From the NCBI RefSeq assembly GCF_004208635.1, contig NZ_CP035806.1, positions 620,001 to 684,000 on the forward strand: a DNA stretch of 64,000 nucleotides, given 5' to 3'. This stretch comes from Leucobacter triazinivorans. Lineage in GTDB: Bacteria > Actinomycetota > Actinomycetes > Actinomycetales > Microbacteriaceae. A program made the position numbers and the translations under genes. The notes under the pieces were generated by a model, which saw nothing but the letters and a program-made list of their open reading frames with translations, did no database searches and was not told the DNA's origin. How positions within the stretch are numbered: position 1 is the stretch's first letter; each line of letters starts with the position of its first letter. Shown here in pieces: positions 8,024-19,144 of the stretch.

Positions 8024-8797
8024 TCAGTCGACCTTCCGCCGGTAGACCGCCATCGCGACGGCGTAGGCGACGACCAGCGCACCGAGGCACCAGACGAGCG
8101 CGATCCAGATGTCGGCGCCGACCGGCTGCCCCGCGAGCAACCCGCGGAGCGCGTCGACGATCGCCGTCACCGGCTGGTGCTCGGCGAACCATCTCACCGG
8201 ACCGGGCATGGAGTCCGTGGGCACGAACGCGGAGCTGAGGAACGGCAGGAAGATGAGCGGGTAGGAGAATGCGCTCGCGCCGTCGACGGTCTTCGCGGTG
8301 AGCCCCGGGATCACGGCGACCCAGGTCAGAGTAAGGGTGACCAGCAGGAGGATGCCCGCGACCGCGAGCCATTCCAGGAGCCCGGCACTCGAGCGGAACC
8401 CCATGAGGATCGCCGCGCCGGTGACGATCACGAGCGAGACGAGGATCGCGACGAGCGAGGTGAGCACGTGCGCCCACAGCACGCTGGAACGCGCGATCGG
8501 CATGGACCGGAAGCGCTCGACGATCCCGCCCTGCATGTCGGTGAACAGCCGGAACGCCGTGTACGCGATGCCGGAGGCGACCGTGATGAGGAGGATCCCC
8601 GGCAGCAGGTAGTCCACGTAGCCGACGCTTCCCGCGCCCTGGCCGGTGTCGATGGCGCCGCCGAACACGTAGACGAACAGCAGCAGGAAGGCGATCGGCA
8701 TGACCGCCGTGGTGATGATGGTGTCCGGGCTGCGCAGGACGTGGCGCAGGGACCGGCCCGTGAGCACGGCCGTGTCGCCGAGCGCGTGAGCGGTCAT
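8024..8797 (-). CDS. ABC-2 type transporter permease
   Basis: Protein of 257 residues with six predicted membrane helices, of the DrrB/ABC-2 family (GGIVERFRSMPIARSSVLWAH and FLSSAFVPTDSMPGPVRWFAEHQPVT are typical). It would form the membrane channel of an exporter with the ATPase encoded just upstream; the two genes overlap by 4 nt (ATGA). The PadR-controlled context and DrrAB similarity suggest efflux of a drug or lipid-like compound, but the substrate is not visible. It is the last gene of the operon. Confidence 0.9.
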   Translation of the reverse strand: MTAHALGDTAVLTGRSLRHVLRSPDTIITTAVMPIAFLLLFVYVFGGAIDTGQGAGSVGYVDYLLPGILLITVASGIAYTAFRLFTDMQGGIVERFRSMPIARSSVLWAHVLTSLVAILVSLVIVTGAAILMGFRSSAGLLEWLAVAGILLLVTLTLTWVAVIPGLTAKTVDGASAFSYPLIFLPFLSSAFVPTDSMPGPVRWFAEHQPVTAIVDALRGLLAGQPVGADIWIALVWCLGALVVAYAVAMAVYRRKVD

Positions 8798-9603
8798 GAT
8801 GGGATCCCCTCCTCGCCGCCTCGGGCGTTCCCGGTCCGGCCGTCCGCGTCTCGCTCGCCGCCGACGATCGACAGGAAGATCTCTTCCAGGGAGGGCTGCT
8901 TCTCGACGTACTCGACCTTTGCCGGCGGCAGCAGGCGCTTCAGCTCGTCGAGGGTGCCCTCGACGATGATGCGGCCCTCGTGCAGGATCGCGATGCGGTC
9001 GGCGAGCTGCTCGGCCTCCTCGAGGTACTGCGTGGTGAGCAGCACCGTGGTGCCGCCCCGGGCGAGCTCGGCGACGGCGCGCCAGACCTCGATGCGCGCC
9101 CGGGGGTCGAGTCCCGTCGTCGGCTCGTCGAGAAAGACCACGGCGGGATCGCCGATGAGGCTCATGGCGATGTCGAGGCGGCGGCGCATGCCTCCCGAGT
9201 AGGCGGCGACCCGTTTCTCCCCCGCCTCGGCGAGCGAGAAGCGGGCGAGCATCTCGTGCGCGATCGCGCCCGGGGCTGCCTGATGCCGGAGCCGCGCGAT
9301 CATCGCGAGGTTCTCGCGGCCGCTGAGCACCTCGTCGACTGCCGCGAACTGCCCGGTGAGGCTGATCGACTGGCGCACCCGATCCGGTCGGGCGGCGACG
9401 TCGAAGCCGGCGACCTCGGCCGTGCCCGCGTCGGCGCGCAGCAGGGTGGACAGGATCCGCACCGCCGTCGTCTTCCCCGCCCCGTTCGATCCGAGCAGCG
9501 CGAAGACGCTGCCGCGGCTCACCTCGAGATCCACGCCGCGAAGCACCTCCACGCCGGCGAAGGCCTTCCGCAGGCCCCGCACGCGGATGGCCGCCTCCGT
9601 CAT
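8794..9603 (-). CDS. ABC transporter ATP-binding protein, DrrA type
   Basis: ATPase of 269 residues that energises the adjacent permease. Walker A GSNGAGKT (38-45), the signature-like AAYSGGMRRRLD, Walker B VVFLDEPTTGLDP, and the switch His replaced by Gln in LLTTQYLEEAEQLADR, as usual in DrrA proteins. The C-terminal VEKQPSLEEIFLSIVG element is the DrrA-type tail. Start chosen at 9601-9603, overlapping the end of the DUF1048 gene by 4 nt. Part of the operon padR, DUF1048, ATPase, permease. Confidence 0.92.
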   Translation of the reverse strand: MTEAAIRVRGLRKAFAGVEVLRGVDLEVSRGSVFALLGSNGAGKTTAVRILSTLLRADAGTAEVAGFDVAARPDRVRQSISLTGQFAAVDEVLSGRENLAMIARLRHQAAPGAIAHEMLARFSLAEAGEKRVAAYSGGMRRRLDIAMSLIGDPAVVFLDEPTTGLDPRARIEVWRAVAELARGGTTVLLTTQYLEEAEQLADRIAILHEGRIIVEGTLDELKRLLPPAKVEYVEKQPSLEEIFLSIVGGERDADGRTGNARGGEEGIPS

Positions 9604-9986
9604 GCCCCCACGCTTCCTCGCCCGCCCTGCGCGCGCCGGGCCTCGTCGACGGCCCGCGTGAGGCGCTCGCGCTCCTTGTCGATCCAGCGCTTCCCGCCGT
9701 AGGCCAGCGCGAAGCTCTCGACGAACTCGACCGGATCCTCGCCGACGATGTCGGCCACGGGCGTGCCGTCGACCGCCGCGCGCTCCCACAGGTCGACGAG
9801 GTCGGTGCACATCTGCACGAGCGTGTCGCCATCGGTGACCCCGCCGGAGTAGGTGAGGTAGCGATTGCACGCGCTCGCGGCACCGCGATACGGCTCGGGC
9901 AAGCCGTCGAGCCGCGCCTTCGCCAGGCGGTACTGCTTCTTCTGCTCGAGCGGCCCGGTGAGGGCCTCGATCCACTTCGCGGCCAT
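9600..9986 (-). CDS. DUF1048 family protein
   Basis: Helical cytosolic protein of 128 residues (MAAKWIEALTGPLEQKKQYR) with a conserved-looking YRGAASACNRYLTYSGGVTDGD segment. DUF1048 genes typically sit between a PadR regulator and an ABC-2 exporter, as here. Function unknown; the constant linkage suggests a role in exporter assembly or in modulating the regulator. It overlaps the ATPase gene by 4 nt and follows padR after 2 nt. Confidence 0.85.
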   Translation of the reverse strand: MAAKWIEALTGPLEQKKQYRLAKARLDGLPEPYRGAASACNRYLTYSGGVTDGDTLVQMCTDLVDLWERAAVDGTPVADIVGEDPVEFVESFALAYGGKRWIDKERERLTRAVDEARRAQGGRGSVGA

Positions 9987-9988
9987 GT

Positions 9989-10318
9989 CTATTCCTCTTC
10001 CTCTCGGAGGTGCTCCAGTCGCTCAGCGAGAAAGCCCCAGGTCTCCCAGAACTCGTCGAGTCGCGCACGGCCCGACGCATTGAGCGCGAACACCTTGCGC
10101 GGGGGCCCTTTCTCGGACGGGACCTTCTCCACGTCGACGTACCCTCGCTGCTCGATCCGCACCAGGAGCGCGTACACCGTCCCCTCGGCGATATCGGCGA
10201 AGCCCCGCTCGCGCAGGGCCGCGGTGATCTCGTAGCCGTACGCGGGGCGCGCGGCGATGATCGCGAGCACGATCCCCTCGAGCACGCCCTTGAGCATCTC
10301 CGTCATCTGCCGGACCAC
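9989..10318 (-). CDS. PadR family transcriptional regulator
   Basis: Winged-helix regulator of about 109 residues: MTEMLKGVLEGIVLAIIAARPAYGYEITAALR, the recognition region GTVYALLVRIEQRGYVDVEK, and a C-terminal dimerisation helix ending LAERLEHLREEEE. The GTG at 10316-10318 is chosen because GGAGG lies 4-5 nt upstream; the ATG at 10304-10306 is the alternative. It probably represses its own exporter operon through the nested palindromes directly upstream. Confidence 0.9.
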   Translation of the reverse strand: MVRQMTEMLKGVLEGIVLAIIAARPAYGYEITAALRERGFADIAEGTVYALLVRIEQRGYVDVEKVPSEKGPPRKVFALNASGRARLDEFWETWGFLAERLEHLREEEE

Positions 10319-10325
10319 CGCACCT

Positions 10326-10375
10326 CCACTACTCACTGTCACTGATTACCACTACACAGTAACACTGAGTAGTGG
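10326..10375. promoter_or_regulatory. nested palindromes, candidate PadR operator
   Basis: A perfect 10-bp inverted repeat, CCACTACTCA (10326-10335) and TGAGTAGTGG (10366-10375), encloses a second one, TGTCACTG (10337-10344) and CAGTAACA (10357-10364, 7 of 8). A TACTGT -10-like box on the minus strand lies inside, so binding would cover the promoter. Confidence 0.55.
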
Positions 10376-10423
10376 TAGTGAGCAACACTGAATACCGCGC
10401 CGGCCGAAACCTCCGGAAACGCA

Positions 10424-10456
10424 ACAGGCGCCCGGGGAGCATCCCCGGGCGCCTGT
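10424..10456 (-). terminator. strong hairpin terminator of the ilv operon
   Basis: Perfect 15-bp stem (ACAGGCGCCCGGGGA with its complement) and GCA loop. On the minus strand it is followed by TTGCGTTT. It separates ilvC from the PadR operon. Confidence 0.8.
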
Positions 10457-10465
10457 CACGAGAGG

Positions 10466-12492
<2,027 letters not shown>

Positions 12493-12494
12493 GA

Positions 12495-14294
12495 TTACTC
12501 CTCTCCCCACTCGGGGCTGTGCTCGAGGGCGTACTGGATGTCGCTGTTGGAGGTGCCCTGACGCACCATCGGCCATACCATCGCGTCGGCGCTCACGACG
12601 AAGTCGATGACGACGGGGCGATCGTTGGTCTCGAGCGCGAGCTTGATCGCGTCGTCGACCTGGTCCTCGCGCTCGACGCGGATCGAGAGGCAGCCGTATG
12701 CTTCGCCCAGCTTGACGAAGTCGGGCACCCGGCGCGAGCCGTGACCGGTGTTGAGCTCGGTGTTGGAGTACCGGCCGTCGTAGATGAGCGTCTGCCACTG
12801 GCGCACCATGCCCAGCGACGAGTTGTTGATCACCGCCACCTTGATGGGGATGTCGTTCACCACGCAGGTGGCGAGCTCCTGGTTGGTCATCTGGAAGCAG
12901 CCGTCGCCGTCGATCGCCCACACGGTGCGCTCGGGCTCGGCGACCTTCGCGCCCATCGCGGCGGGCACCGCGTATCCCATGGTGCCGGCGCCGCCGGAGT
13001 TCAGCCACGCGTTGGGGCGCTCGTACTTGATGAACTGGGCGGCCCACATCTGGTGCTGCCCCACGCCCGCGGCGTAGACGCCCTCCGGCCCCGTGAGCTC
13101 GCCGATGCGCTGGATCACGTACTGGGGCGAGAGCAGGCCGTCGCTCGTCTCCTGGTAGCCCAGCGGGAAGCGATCCTGCAGCAGACGCAGGCGCTCCCAC
13201 CACGCGCTGAGATCGGCGAATTCGCGGCCGAGCCTGGCGGTCGACACCGCGGCGATCAGGTCCGAGATCACCTCTGCGGCGTCGCCCACGATCGGCACGT
13301 CGGCCGTGCGGATCTTGCCGATCTCGGCGGGATCGATGTCGGCGTGGATGACCTTCGCATCGGGCGCGAACAGCGCCGCGCGGCCGGTGACCCGGTCGTC
13401 GAAGCGCGCACCGAGGGTGATGAGCAGATCGGACTCCTGCAGCGCGAGCACCGCGGGGACGGTGCCGTGCATGCCGGGCATGCCGAGGTGCTGCGGGTGC
13501 GAGTCGGGGAAGACGCCGCGGGCCATGAGCGTCGTCACGACGGGCGCGCCCACGAGTTCGGCGAGCTGCAGCAGTTCGTCCGATGCGCCGGCGCGGCCCA
13601 CGCCGCCGCCCACGTAGAACACGGGTCGCTCGGCGGAGGCGATGAGGTCTGCCGCAGCCTGGATCTGCTTGCTGTTCGCCTTCGTGATGGGACGATAGCC
13701 CGCGAGCTCGACGCGGGGATCCCACACGAAGTCGAACTCGCCCTCCTGGGCGTCCTTCGTGATGTCGACGAGCACGGGCCCCGGGCGACCGGTCGACGCC
13801 AGGTGGTAGGCGGCCGCGATCGCGCCCGGCACGTCCTCGGGGCGCTTCACGAGGAAGGAGTGCTTCGTGATCGGCATCGTGATGCCCACGATGTCGGCTT
13901 CCTGGAAGGCGTCCGTCCCCATGAGGTGGGAGAAGACCTGCCCCGTGATGGCGAGCATCGGCACGCTGTCCATGTAGGCATCGGCAATCGCCGTGACGAG
14001 GTTCGTGGCGCCGGGGCCCGAGGTGGCGATGCAGACGCCGACCTTGCCGCCGGCGGCCGCGAAGCCCTCGGCGGCGTGGCCGCCGCCCTGCTCATGGCGC
14101 ACGAGCACGTGGCGCAGCGATCCGGCATCCATGAGGGTGTCGTAGAGGGGCAGCACCGCGCCGCCCGGCAGCCCGAAGACGTCGCCGACGCCGAGCGCCT
14201 CGAGGCTGCGCACGACCGCCTGGGCGCCGGTGATCCGTTCACCGCGAGGAGTTGCGGAGGCCGGTGAGGGTGTTGCACTCGAATCCGAGGTCAT
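12495..14294 (-). CDS. ilvB: acetolactate synthase, catalytic large subunit
   Basis: TPP- and FAD-dependent enzyme that condenses pyruvate to acetolactate, or with 2-oxobutyrate. 599 residues. The catalytic Glu is in [15 protein letters not shown], the FAD domain is central, and the TPP/Mg motif is [16 protein letters not shown]. The start ATG (14292-14294) precedes a short variable tail, [13 protein letters not shown], before the conserved [18 protein letters not shown]. The 135-bp gap from ilvD shows no obvious leader peptide rich in Val/Leu/Ile codons, so attenuation is not evident. Confidence 0.96.
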   Translation of the reverse strand: MTSDSSATPSPASATPRGERITGAQAVVRSLEALGVGDVFGLPGGAVLPLYDTLMDAGSLRHVLVRHEQGGGHAAEGFAAAGGKVGVCIATSGPGATNLVTAIADAYMDSVPMLAITGQVFSHLMGTDAFQEADIVGITMPITKHSFLVKRPEDVPGAIAAAYHLASTGRPGPVLVDITKDAQEGEFDFVWDPRVELAGYRPITKANSKQIQAAADLIASAERPVFYVGGGVGRAGASDELLQLAELVGAPVVTTLMARGVFPDSHPQHLGMPGMHGTVPAVLALQESDLLITLGARFDDRVTGRAALFAPDAKVIHADIDPAEIGKIRTADVPIVGDAAEVISDLIAAVSTARLGREFADLSAWWERLRLLQDRFPLGYQETSDGLLSPQYVIQRIGELTGPEGVYAAGVGQHQMWAAQFIKYERPNAWLNSGGAGTMGYAVPAAMGAKVAEPERTVWAIDGDGCFQMTNQELATCVVNDIPIKVAVINNSSLGMVRQWQTLIYDGRYSNTELNTGHGSRRVPDFVKLGEAYGCLSIRVEREDQVDDAIKLALETNDRPVVIDFVVSADAMVWPMVRQGTSNSDIQYALEHSPEWGEE

Positions 14295-14429
14295 TGCTTG
14301 CTTTCTCACTAGAGGTTTCGGGCGATGGGACGGGGTGCCGGCGAACGGCGGCGGGATCCGTGCGGGGCGCGGCATCGATCCGGATCCTCGCCGCAGCGAG
14401 CGATCCCGATCGAACCCGACCGGGCCGGA

Positions 14430-16121
14430 TCAACCGGTGACGGCACCCTCGGAGGCCGAGCGCACGAGCTTCGCGTACTTCGCCAGAACACCGCGCGTGT
14501 ATCGCGGGGGAAGCGGGGCCCAGCGGTCTCGTCGGGCCTCGAGCTCAGCGGGATCTACCAGCAGATCGAGCGTTCGTGCGACGATATCGACCCGAATCAG
14601 GTCTCCGTCGCGGACCAGGGCGATCGGACCGCCGTCCGTCGCCTCGGGTGCGATGTGGCCGATGCAGAGGCCGGTTGTGCCGCCCGAGAATCGTCCGTCC
14701 GTCAATAGTAGTACATCTTTTCCGAGCCCCGCGCCCTTGATGGCCGCCGTGATCGCGAGCATCTCGCGCATCCCCGGCCCGCCCTTCGGGCCTTCGTAGC
14801 GGATCACCACGATGTCGCCCTTCTGGATGCGCCCCTGCTCGAGGGCGTCCATGGCCGCTCGCTCGCGCTCGAAGACCCGCGCCGGGCCCTCGAACCGCTC
14901 CGCGTCGAAGCCCGCCGTCTTCACGACCGCACCCTCGGGGGCCAGCGATCCGCTGAGGATCGTGAGGCCGCCGTTCGCGTGCAGCGGATCGTCGAGCGTG
15001 CGGATGACCTTGCCGTCGAGCGTCGAGTCGACGTCTGCGAGGTTCTCGGCCACGGTCCGACCGGTCACGGTGAGCGCATCGCCGTGCAGCAGCCCGGCGT
15101 CGAGCAGCGCCTTCATGATCACGGGCATACCGCCCACTCGGTCGAAGTCCTCGGCCACGTACTGACCGAAGGGCTTCATGTCGGCGAGGTGAGGCGTCTT
15201 CGCACCGATGCGTGTGAAGTCGTCCAGCGTCAGCTCGACCTCGGCCTCCCGCGCGATGGCGAGCAGGTGCAGCACGGCGTTCGTCGAGCCCCCGAGCACC
15301 ATGGCGACGGTGATCGCGTTCTCGAACGCCTGCTTCGTCAGGATGTCGCGAGTGGTGATGCCCTGGCGCAGCATGTTGACCACGGCCTCCCCCGAGCGAT
15401 GCGCGTAGTAGTCGCGACGGCGGTCGGCGCTCGGCGGCGCCGCCGAGCCGGGGAGGCTCATGCCGAGCGCCTCGGCGACGCAGGCCATCGTGTTGGCCGT
15501 GTACATGCCGCCGCAGGCGCCCTCGCCCGGAGCGATCGCGCACTCGACCCGCTTCAAGTCCTCTTCGCTGAGCGTGCCGGCGACGCAGGCACCGACGGCC
15601 TCGAACGCGTCGATGATCGTGACCTGCTTCTCGGTACCGTCAGAGAGCTTGACCCAGCCCGGCGCGATCGATCCCGCGTACAGGAACACCGACGCCAGAT
15701 CGAGGCGGGCGGCCGCCATGAGCATGCCCGGCAGCGACTTGTCGCAGCCCGCGAGCACGACCGTGCCGTCGAGACGCTCGGCCATGACGACCGTCTCGAC
15801 CGAGTCGGCAATGACCTCGCGGGAGACGAGGGAGAAGTGCATGCCCTCGTGCCCCATCGAGATGCCGTCGGAGACCGAGATCGTGCCGAACTGCAGCGGG
15901 TAGCCGCCACCGGCGTGCACGCCTTCCTTCGCCCCCTGGGCGAGACGATCGAGGCTGAGGTTGCACGGCGTGATCTCGTTCCACGAGCTCGCGATGCCGA
16001 TCTGGGGCTTATCCCAGTCCTCGTCCCCCATGCCGACGGCTCGGAGCATGCCCCGAGCCGCGGCCTTCTCGATCCCGTCGGTGACGTCGCGGCTCCGCGG
16101 CTTCATATCGATCTCTGACAT
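14430..16121 (-). CDS. ilvD: dihydroxy-acid dehydratase
   Basis: Fe-S dehydratase giving the 2-keto acids of valine and isoleucine synthesis. 563 residues, with cluster and Mg ligands in AGCDKSLPG and [17 protein letters not shown], and the C-terminal [18 protein letters not shown]. First gene of ilvD-ilvB-ilvN-ilvC, an order that puts the third enzyme of the pathway first. The ATG at 16119-16121 ([16 protein letters not shown]) has no ribosome site, but a TAGACT box ends 7 nt before it, so the operon mRNA is probably leaderless. Confidence 0.95.
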   Translation of the reverse strand: MSEIDMKPRSRDVTDGIEKAAARGMLRAVGMGDEDWDKPQIGIASSWNEITPCNLSLDRLAQGAKEGVHAGGGYPLQFGTISVSDGISMGHEGMHFSLVSREVIADSVETVVMAERLDGTVVLAGCDKSLPGMLMAAARLDLASVFLYAGSIAPGWVKLSDGTEKQVTIIDAFEAVGACVAGTLSEEDLKRVECAIAPGEGACGGMYTANTMACVAEALGMSLPGSAAPPSADRRRDYYAHRSGEAVVNMLRQGITTRDILTKQAFENAITVAMVLGGSTNAVLHLLAIAREAEVELTLDDFTRIGAKTPHLADMKPFGQYVAEDFDRVGGMPVIMKALLDAGLLHGDALTVTGRTVAENLADVDSTLDGKVIRTLDDPLHANGGLTILSGSLAPEGAVVKTAGFDAERFEGPARVFERERAAMDALEQGRIQKGDIVVIRYEGPKGGPGMREMLAITAAIKGAGLGKDVLLLTDGRFSGGTTGLCIGHIAPEATDGGPIALVRDGDLIRVDIVARTLDLLVDPAELEARRDRWAPLPPRYTRGVLAKYAKLVRSASEGAVTG

Positions 16122-16128
16122 GGCCCCC

Positions 16129-16134
16129 AGTCTA
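16129..16134 (-). promoter_or_regulatory. -10 box of a leaderless promoter (ilvDBNC)
   Basis: TAGACT, then GGGGGCC, then ATG on the minus strand. Gap of 7 nt. Confidence 0.5.
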
Positions 16135-16224
16135 TGCCCTCGCCCATGCGGCACGGGCGCGCGCGACCGCGATATCCCATGTCGGGCCGTGCGGCCACCC
16201 CTCCCCCGCCGTCGCCCCACCCGG

Positions 16225-16230
16225 TAGGCT
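16225..16230 (+). promoter_or_regulatory. -10 box of a leaderless promoter
   Basis: TAGGCT, then GTCGAC, then ATG. It is divergent from the ilvD promoter, with the two -10 boxes about 90 bp apart. Confidence 0.5.
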
Positions 16231-16236
16231 GTCGAC

Positions 16237-16485
16237 ATGTCGATCGGCAAGTACGTCACGAATCCCGGCGTCATCGGCGCGGCCCTGGGCGCCGTCAGCA
16301 CGGCGCGCCGCACGCAGTCCATGCGCCAGGATTGGCGGCGGTGGCTCGTCTGGGGCGCGTGGCTCGCGGGCCTCGCCCTCGCGATCGCCTCCGTCGCCAT
16401 GCACGAGCAGGATGCGGAGTTCGATTCCGCCCAGAATGCCGAACGGGAGCTCGCCAAACGGCGCAAGAAGCAGCGCGGACGCTAG
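16237..16485 (+). CDS. small single-span membrane protein, unknown function
   Basis: Protein of 82 residues with a polar N-terminus, one strong hydrophobic helix (about residues 37-55, [16 protein letters not shown]) and a basic C-terminus (KRRKKQRGR), suggesting a cytosolic positively charged tail. No family recognised. It is supported by coding character and a well-placed leaderless promoter (TAGGCT, 6-nt gap). It sits between ilvD and tRNA-Lys. Confidence 0.65.
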   Translation: MSIGKYVTNPGVIGAALGAVSTARRTQSMRQDWRRWLVWGAWLAGLALAIASVAMHEQDAEFDSAQNAERELAKRRKKQRGR

Positions 16486-16609
16486 CCGCGCTCCGTCTCC
16501 GTACTCCCGGAGGCGCGCAACACCGCCGCCACGCCCGGGCAGGATGCCCTGATTTCTCACGCCGGGCCGAGCCGTGTTAGAGTATTCTTCGTTGCTCAGC
16601 GAGCAGCAG

Positions 16610-16682
<73 letters not shown>

Positions 16683-16688
16683 CGCACT

Positions 16689-16723
16689 GCGAAAGGCCCG
16701 ACACCTCGTGTCGGGCCTTTCGC
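16689..16723 (+). terminator. terminator after tRNA-Lys
   Basis: Perfect 16-bp inverted repeat GCGAAAGGCCCGACAC with its complement and a CTC loop, starting 7 nt after the tRNA. No long T-run, as often in high-GC actinobacteria. Confidence 0.75.
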
Positions 16724-16780
16724 GTACCCGGCGGTGCCGTTCACCTCCGGTTCAGTTCCGACTCGAGGAAGCCGAGGCCG

Positions 16781-17587
16781 ATGACCCAGCCGCCGCCCAC
16801 CCCCTCCGCAGACCTCGCCTTCGCGCTGCGGCTCGCCGACGCGGCCGACGCCGTCTCGCTCCCCCGCTTCCGCTCGGCCGACCTCGCGATCGAGACCAAG
16901 CCGGACCGCACGTTCGTGACCGACGCCGATCGGGACGTCGAGGCCGAGATCCGCTCGCGCATCGCGGCCGAACGACCCGATGACGGCTTCTTCGGCGAGG
17001 AATCGGGCAGGGAGGATCGGGGCGCGCGCCGCTGGATCGTCGACCCCATCGACGGCACCGCGAACTTCCTGCGCGGCGTGCCGAACTGGGCCACGCTCAT
17101 CGCGCTCGAGGTGGACGGCACGCCCACGGTCGGCGTGGTGTCGGCCCCGGCGTTCGGCGCCCGATGGTGGGCCGAGACCGGCGGCGGATCCTGGGGACAG
17201 CGGGCGGGCGAGCCGGCGCGGCGCCTCCGGGTCTCCGGGGTGCAGCAGCTCGAGCACGCCTCGCTCAGCTTCCAGAGCATCGAGCAGTGGGATCAGGCGG
17301 GCCATCTCGAGCCGCTCATCGCACTGACCCGAGCGGTGTGGCGCGACCGCGCCTACGGCGACATGTGGTCGTACATGCTGCTGGCAGAGGGCCTCGTCGA
17401 CATCGTCGCCGAGTTCGACGTGAAGGCCTACGACCTCGCCGCGCTGATCCCGATCGTGCGCGAGGCCGGCGGCCGCTTCACCGACATCGCCGGCTCGGAG
17501 AGCGCGTGGAACGGCAGCTCGCTCGCCACGAACGGCGCGCTGCACGATGCGGTGCGGGAGACGATCGCCGCGTCGCGGGGGCACTGA
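16781..17587 (+). CDS. hisN: histidinol-phosphatase, inositol monophosphatase family
   Basis: Protein of 268 residues of the Mg-dependent IMPase fold, with metal sites GEESGRED, WIVDPIDGTANFLRG and the late Asp in VKAYDLAALIPIVREAGG. The NWATLIAL, AYGDMWSYMLLAEG and VDIVAEFDVKAYDL segments are those of actinobacterial HisN, which dephosphorylates histidinol phosphate in histidine synthesis. A general inositol or 3'-phosphoadenosine phosphatase is the alternative. The ATG has a GAGGAAG site about 9 nt upstream. The next gene follows after 1 nt. Confidence 0.85.
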   Translation: MTQPPPTPSADLAFALRLADAADAVSLPRFRSADLAIETKPDRTFVTDADRDVEAEIRSRIAAERPDDGFFGEESGREDRGARRWIVDPIDGTANFLRGVPNWATLIALEVDGTPTVGVVSAPAFGARWWAETGGGSWGQRAGEPARRLRVSGVQQLEHASLSFQSIEQWDQAGHLEPLIALTRAVWRDRAYGDMWSYMLLAEGLVDIVAEFDVKAYDLAALIPIVREAGGRFTDIAGSESAWNGSSLATNGALHDAVRETIAASRGH

Positions 17588-17588
17588 G

Positions 17589-17981
17589 ATGCCCGGCGCA
17601 CCGCTGCGCCGCGCGCGCCCGGCGACGATCGCGTTCGCCGCGGTGTGCGACGCGCTGCTCGTGACCCTGTTCGCGGGCATCGGCCGCAGCGAGCACGAGC
17701 GCGCGGCGACGCTCGCGGGCCTCCTCGAGACGGCCTGGCCGTTTCTCGCGGGCCTCGCGATCGCGTGGTGCGCGACGTTTGCGTGGCGGCGGCCGCTCAG
17801 TGTGATGCGCACGGGCATCCCCCTCTGGATCGGCTCCGTGGCCATCGGCATGGTGCTGCGAGCGCTCACCGGCGCGGGCACCGCACTCCCATTCGTGATC
17901 GTGGCGACGCTGACGCTGGGCGCCTTCCTGCTCGGCTGGCGCGCCCTCGCAGCCCTGATCGCGAGGCTCCGCCGCGCGTAG
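17589..17981 (+). CDS. DUF3054 family membrane protein
   Basis: Protein of 130 residues with four predicted membrane helices (about 12-30, 42-62, 72-95 and 100-122); the GLAIAWCATFAW and TGIPLWIGSVAIGMVLRAL segments fit DUF3054. Function unknown. The ATG is 1 nt past the hisN stop, so it is translationally coupled to hisN. Its stop lies inside the left part of the downstream terminator. Confidence 0.75.
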   Translation: MPGAPLRRARPATIAFAAVCDALLVTLFAGIGRSEHERAATLAGLLETAWPFLAGLAIAWCATFAWRRPLSVMRTGIPLWIGSVAIGMVLRALTGAGTALPFVIVATLTLGAFLLGWRALAALIARLRRA

Positions 17982-18003
17982 CGCGAACGCGCGGCGGAGC
18001 CTC
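17963..18003. terminator. bidirectional terminator between DUF3054 gene and gap
   Basis: Perfect 16-bp inverted repeat, GAGGCTCCGCCGCGCG and complement, with a 9-nt loop. It lies between convergent genes and overlaps the DUF3054 stop codon. Confidence 0.75.
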
Positions 18004-18013
18004 GCCGCCGGGG

Positions 18014-19015
18014 TCAGCTCGCGAGCTTCGCGAGCATCTGGGCGGCTCGATTCGAGAAGCCCCACTCGTTGTCGTACCAGGCCACGACCTTCACGTAGCG
18101 CCCGTCGACCTGCGTGAGGTCGGAGTCGAAGATCGACGAGTACGGGTTGCCGACGATGTCGGACGACACCAGCGGATCCTCCGAGTACTGCAGCACCCCC
18201 GCGAGCGGACCCTCGGCCGCTGCGTCGCGATAGGCTGCGAGCACCTCGTCGAGGGTCACCTCGCGCGACACGGTCGCGTTGAGCTCGACGATGGATCCGA
18301 CGGGCACGGGGACCCGGATCGACGTGCCCTCGAGCTTGCCGTCAAGCTGCGGCAGCACGAGACCGATCGCCTTCGCGGCTCCGGTCGTGGTCGGCACGAT
18401 GTTGAGCGCGGCCGCCCGCGCGCGGCGCGGGTCGCCGTGCGGCCCGTCGATGAGGTTCTGATCCTGCGTGTACGCGTGCACGGTGGTCATGAAGCCGTGC
18501 TCCACTCCCGCGAGCCTGTCGAGCACGTCGGCGAGCGGCGCGAACGCGTTCGTGGTGCACGAGGCGTTCGAGACGATGACGTGCTGCTCGGGATCGTAGA
18601 GATCGTCGTTGACGCCGTAGACGACGGTGAGGTCGGCACCGGTCGCCGGCGCGCTGATGAGCACGCGCCGCGCGCCCGCCTCGACGTGCTTGCGGGCCCC
18701 CTCGGCCCGGGTGAAGCGTCCCGTCGACTCGAGCACCACGTCGACGCCGAGCTCGCCCCAGGGCAACTGGGCCGGATCGGCGGAGGCGAACACCTTGATG
18801 CGACGGTCGTCGACCCGCAGCTCGCCGTCCGCGAAGGAGATCTCGCGTCCCAGGCGCCCGTAGACGCTGTCCCACTCCAGTAGGTGCGCGAGCGTGGCAC
18901 CGTCGGTGAGATCGTTGATGGCGACGACCTCGAGGTCGCTCCTCTCCGCGAGGAGGGCGCGGAGCACGCCGCGTCCGATGCGTCCGAAGCCATTGATTGC
19001 TACACGACCGGTCAT
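18014..19015 (-). CDS. gap: glyceraldehyde-3-phosphate dehydrogenase, type I
   Basis: Glycolytic and gluconeogenic enzyme of 333 residues. The N-terminal NAD domain is VAINGFGRIGRGVLRALL, with AINDLTD favouring NAD. Catalytic Cys153 is in SNASCTTNAFAP, and the C-terminal region contains WYDNEWGFSNRAAQM. A ribosome site AAAGGG lies about 11 nt before the ATG. It is not beside pgk or tpi. A second GAPDH may exist elsewhere; that cannot be judged here. The upstream 130 bp contains its promoter, but I see no clear -35/-10 pair. Confidence 0.94.
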   Translation of the reverse strand: MTGRVAINGFGRIGRGVLRALLAERSDLEVVAINDLTDGATLAHLLEWDSVYGRLGREISFADGELRVDDRRIKVFASADPAQLPWGELGVDVVLESTGRFTRAEGARKHVEAGARRVLISAPATGADLTVVYGVNDDLYDPEQHVIVSNASCTTNAFAPLADVLDRLAGVEHGFMTTVHAYTQDQNLIDGPHGDPRRARAAALNIVPTTTGAAKAIGLVLPQLDGKLEGTSIRVPVPVGSIVELNATVSREVTLDEVLAAYRDAAAEGPLAGVLQYSEDPLVSSDIVGNPYSSIFDSDLTQVDGRYVKVVAWYDNEWGFSNRAAQMLAKLAS

Positions 19016-19144
19016 GAATTCAGGGTCCCTTTCAGAAGCGCGTTCAGAGGTGTCGGAGTCCAGACTGGCGCACTCCTGCGCGCACGACCAGTGGCTGTAA
19101 TGCCATAGTTCGAATGGATCACGCCAAAGTCGCCGGAGCCCGGC

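Noticed and set aside
14295..14429. Attenuator leader peptide before ilvB.
   Set aside because: No short reading frame rich in Leu, Val or Ile codons and no competing hairpins were found in the 135-bp gap.
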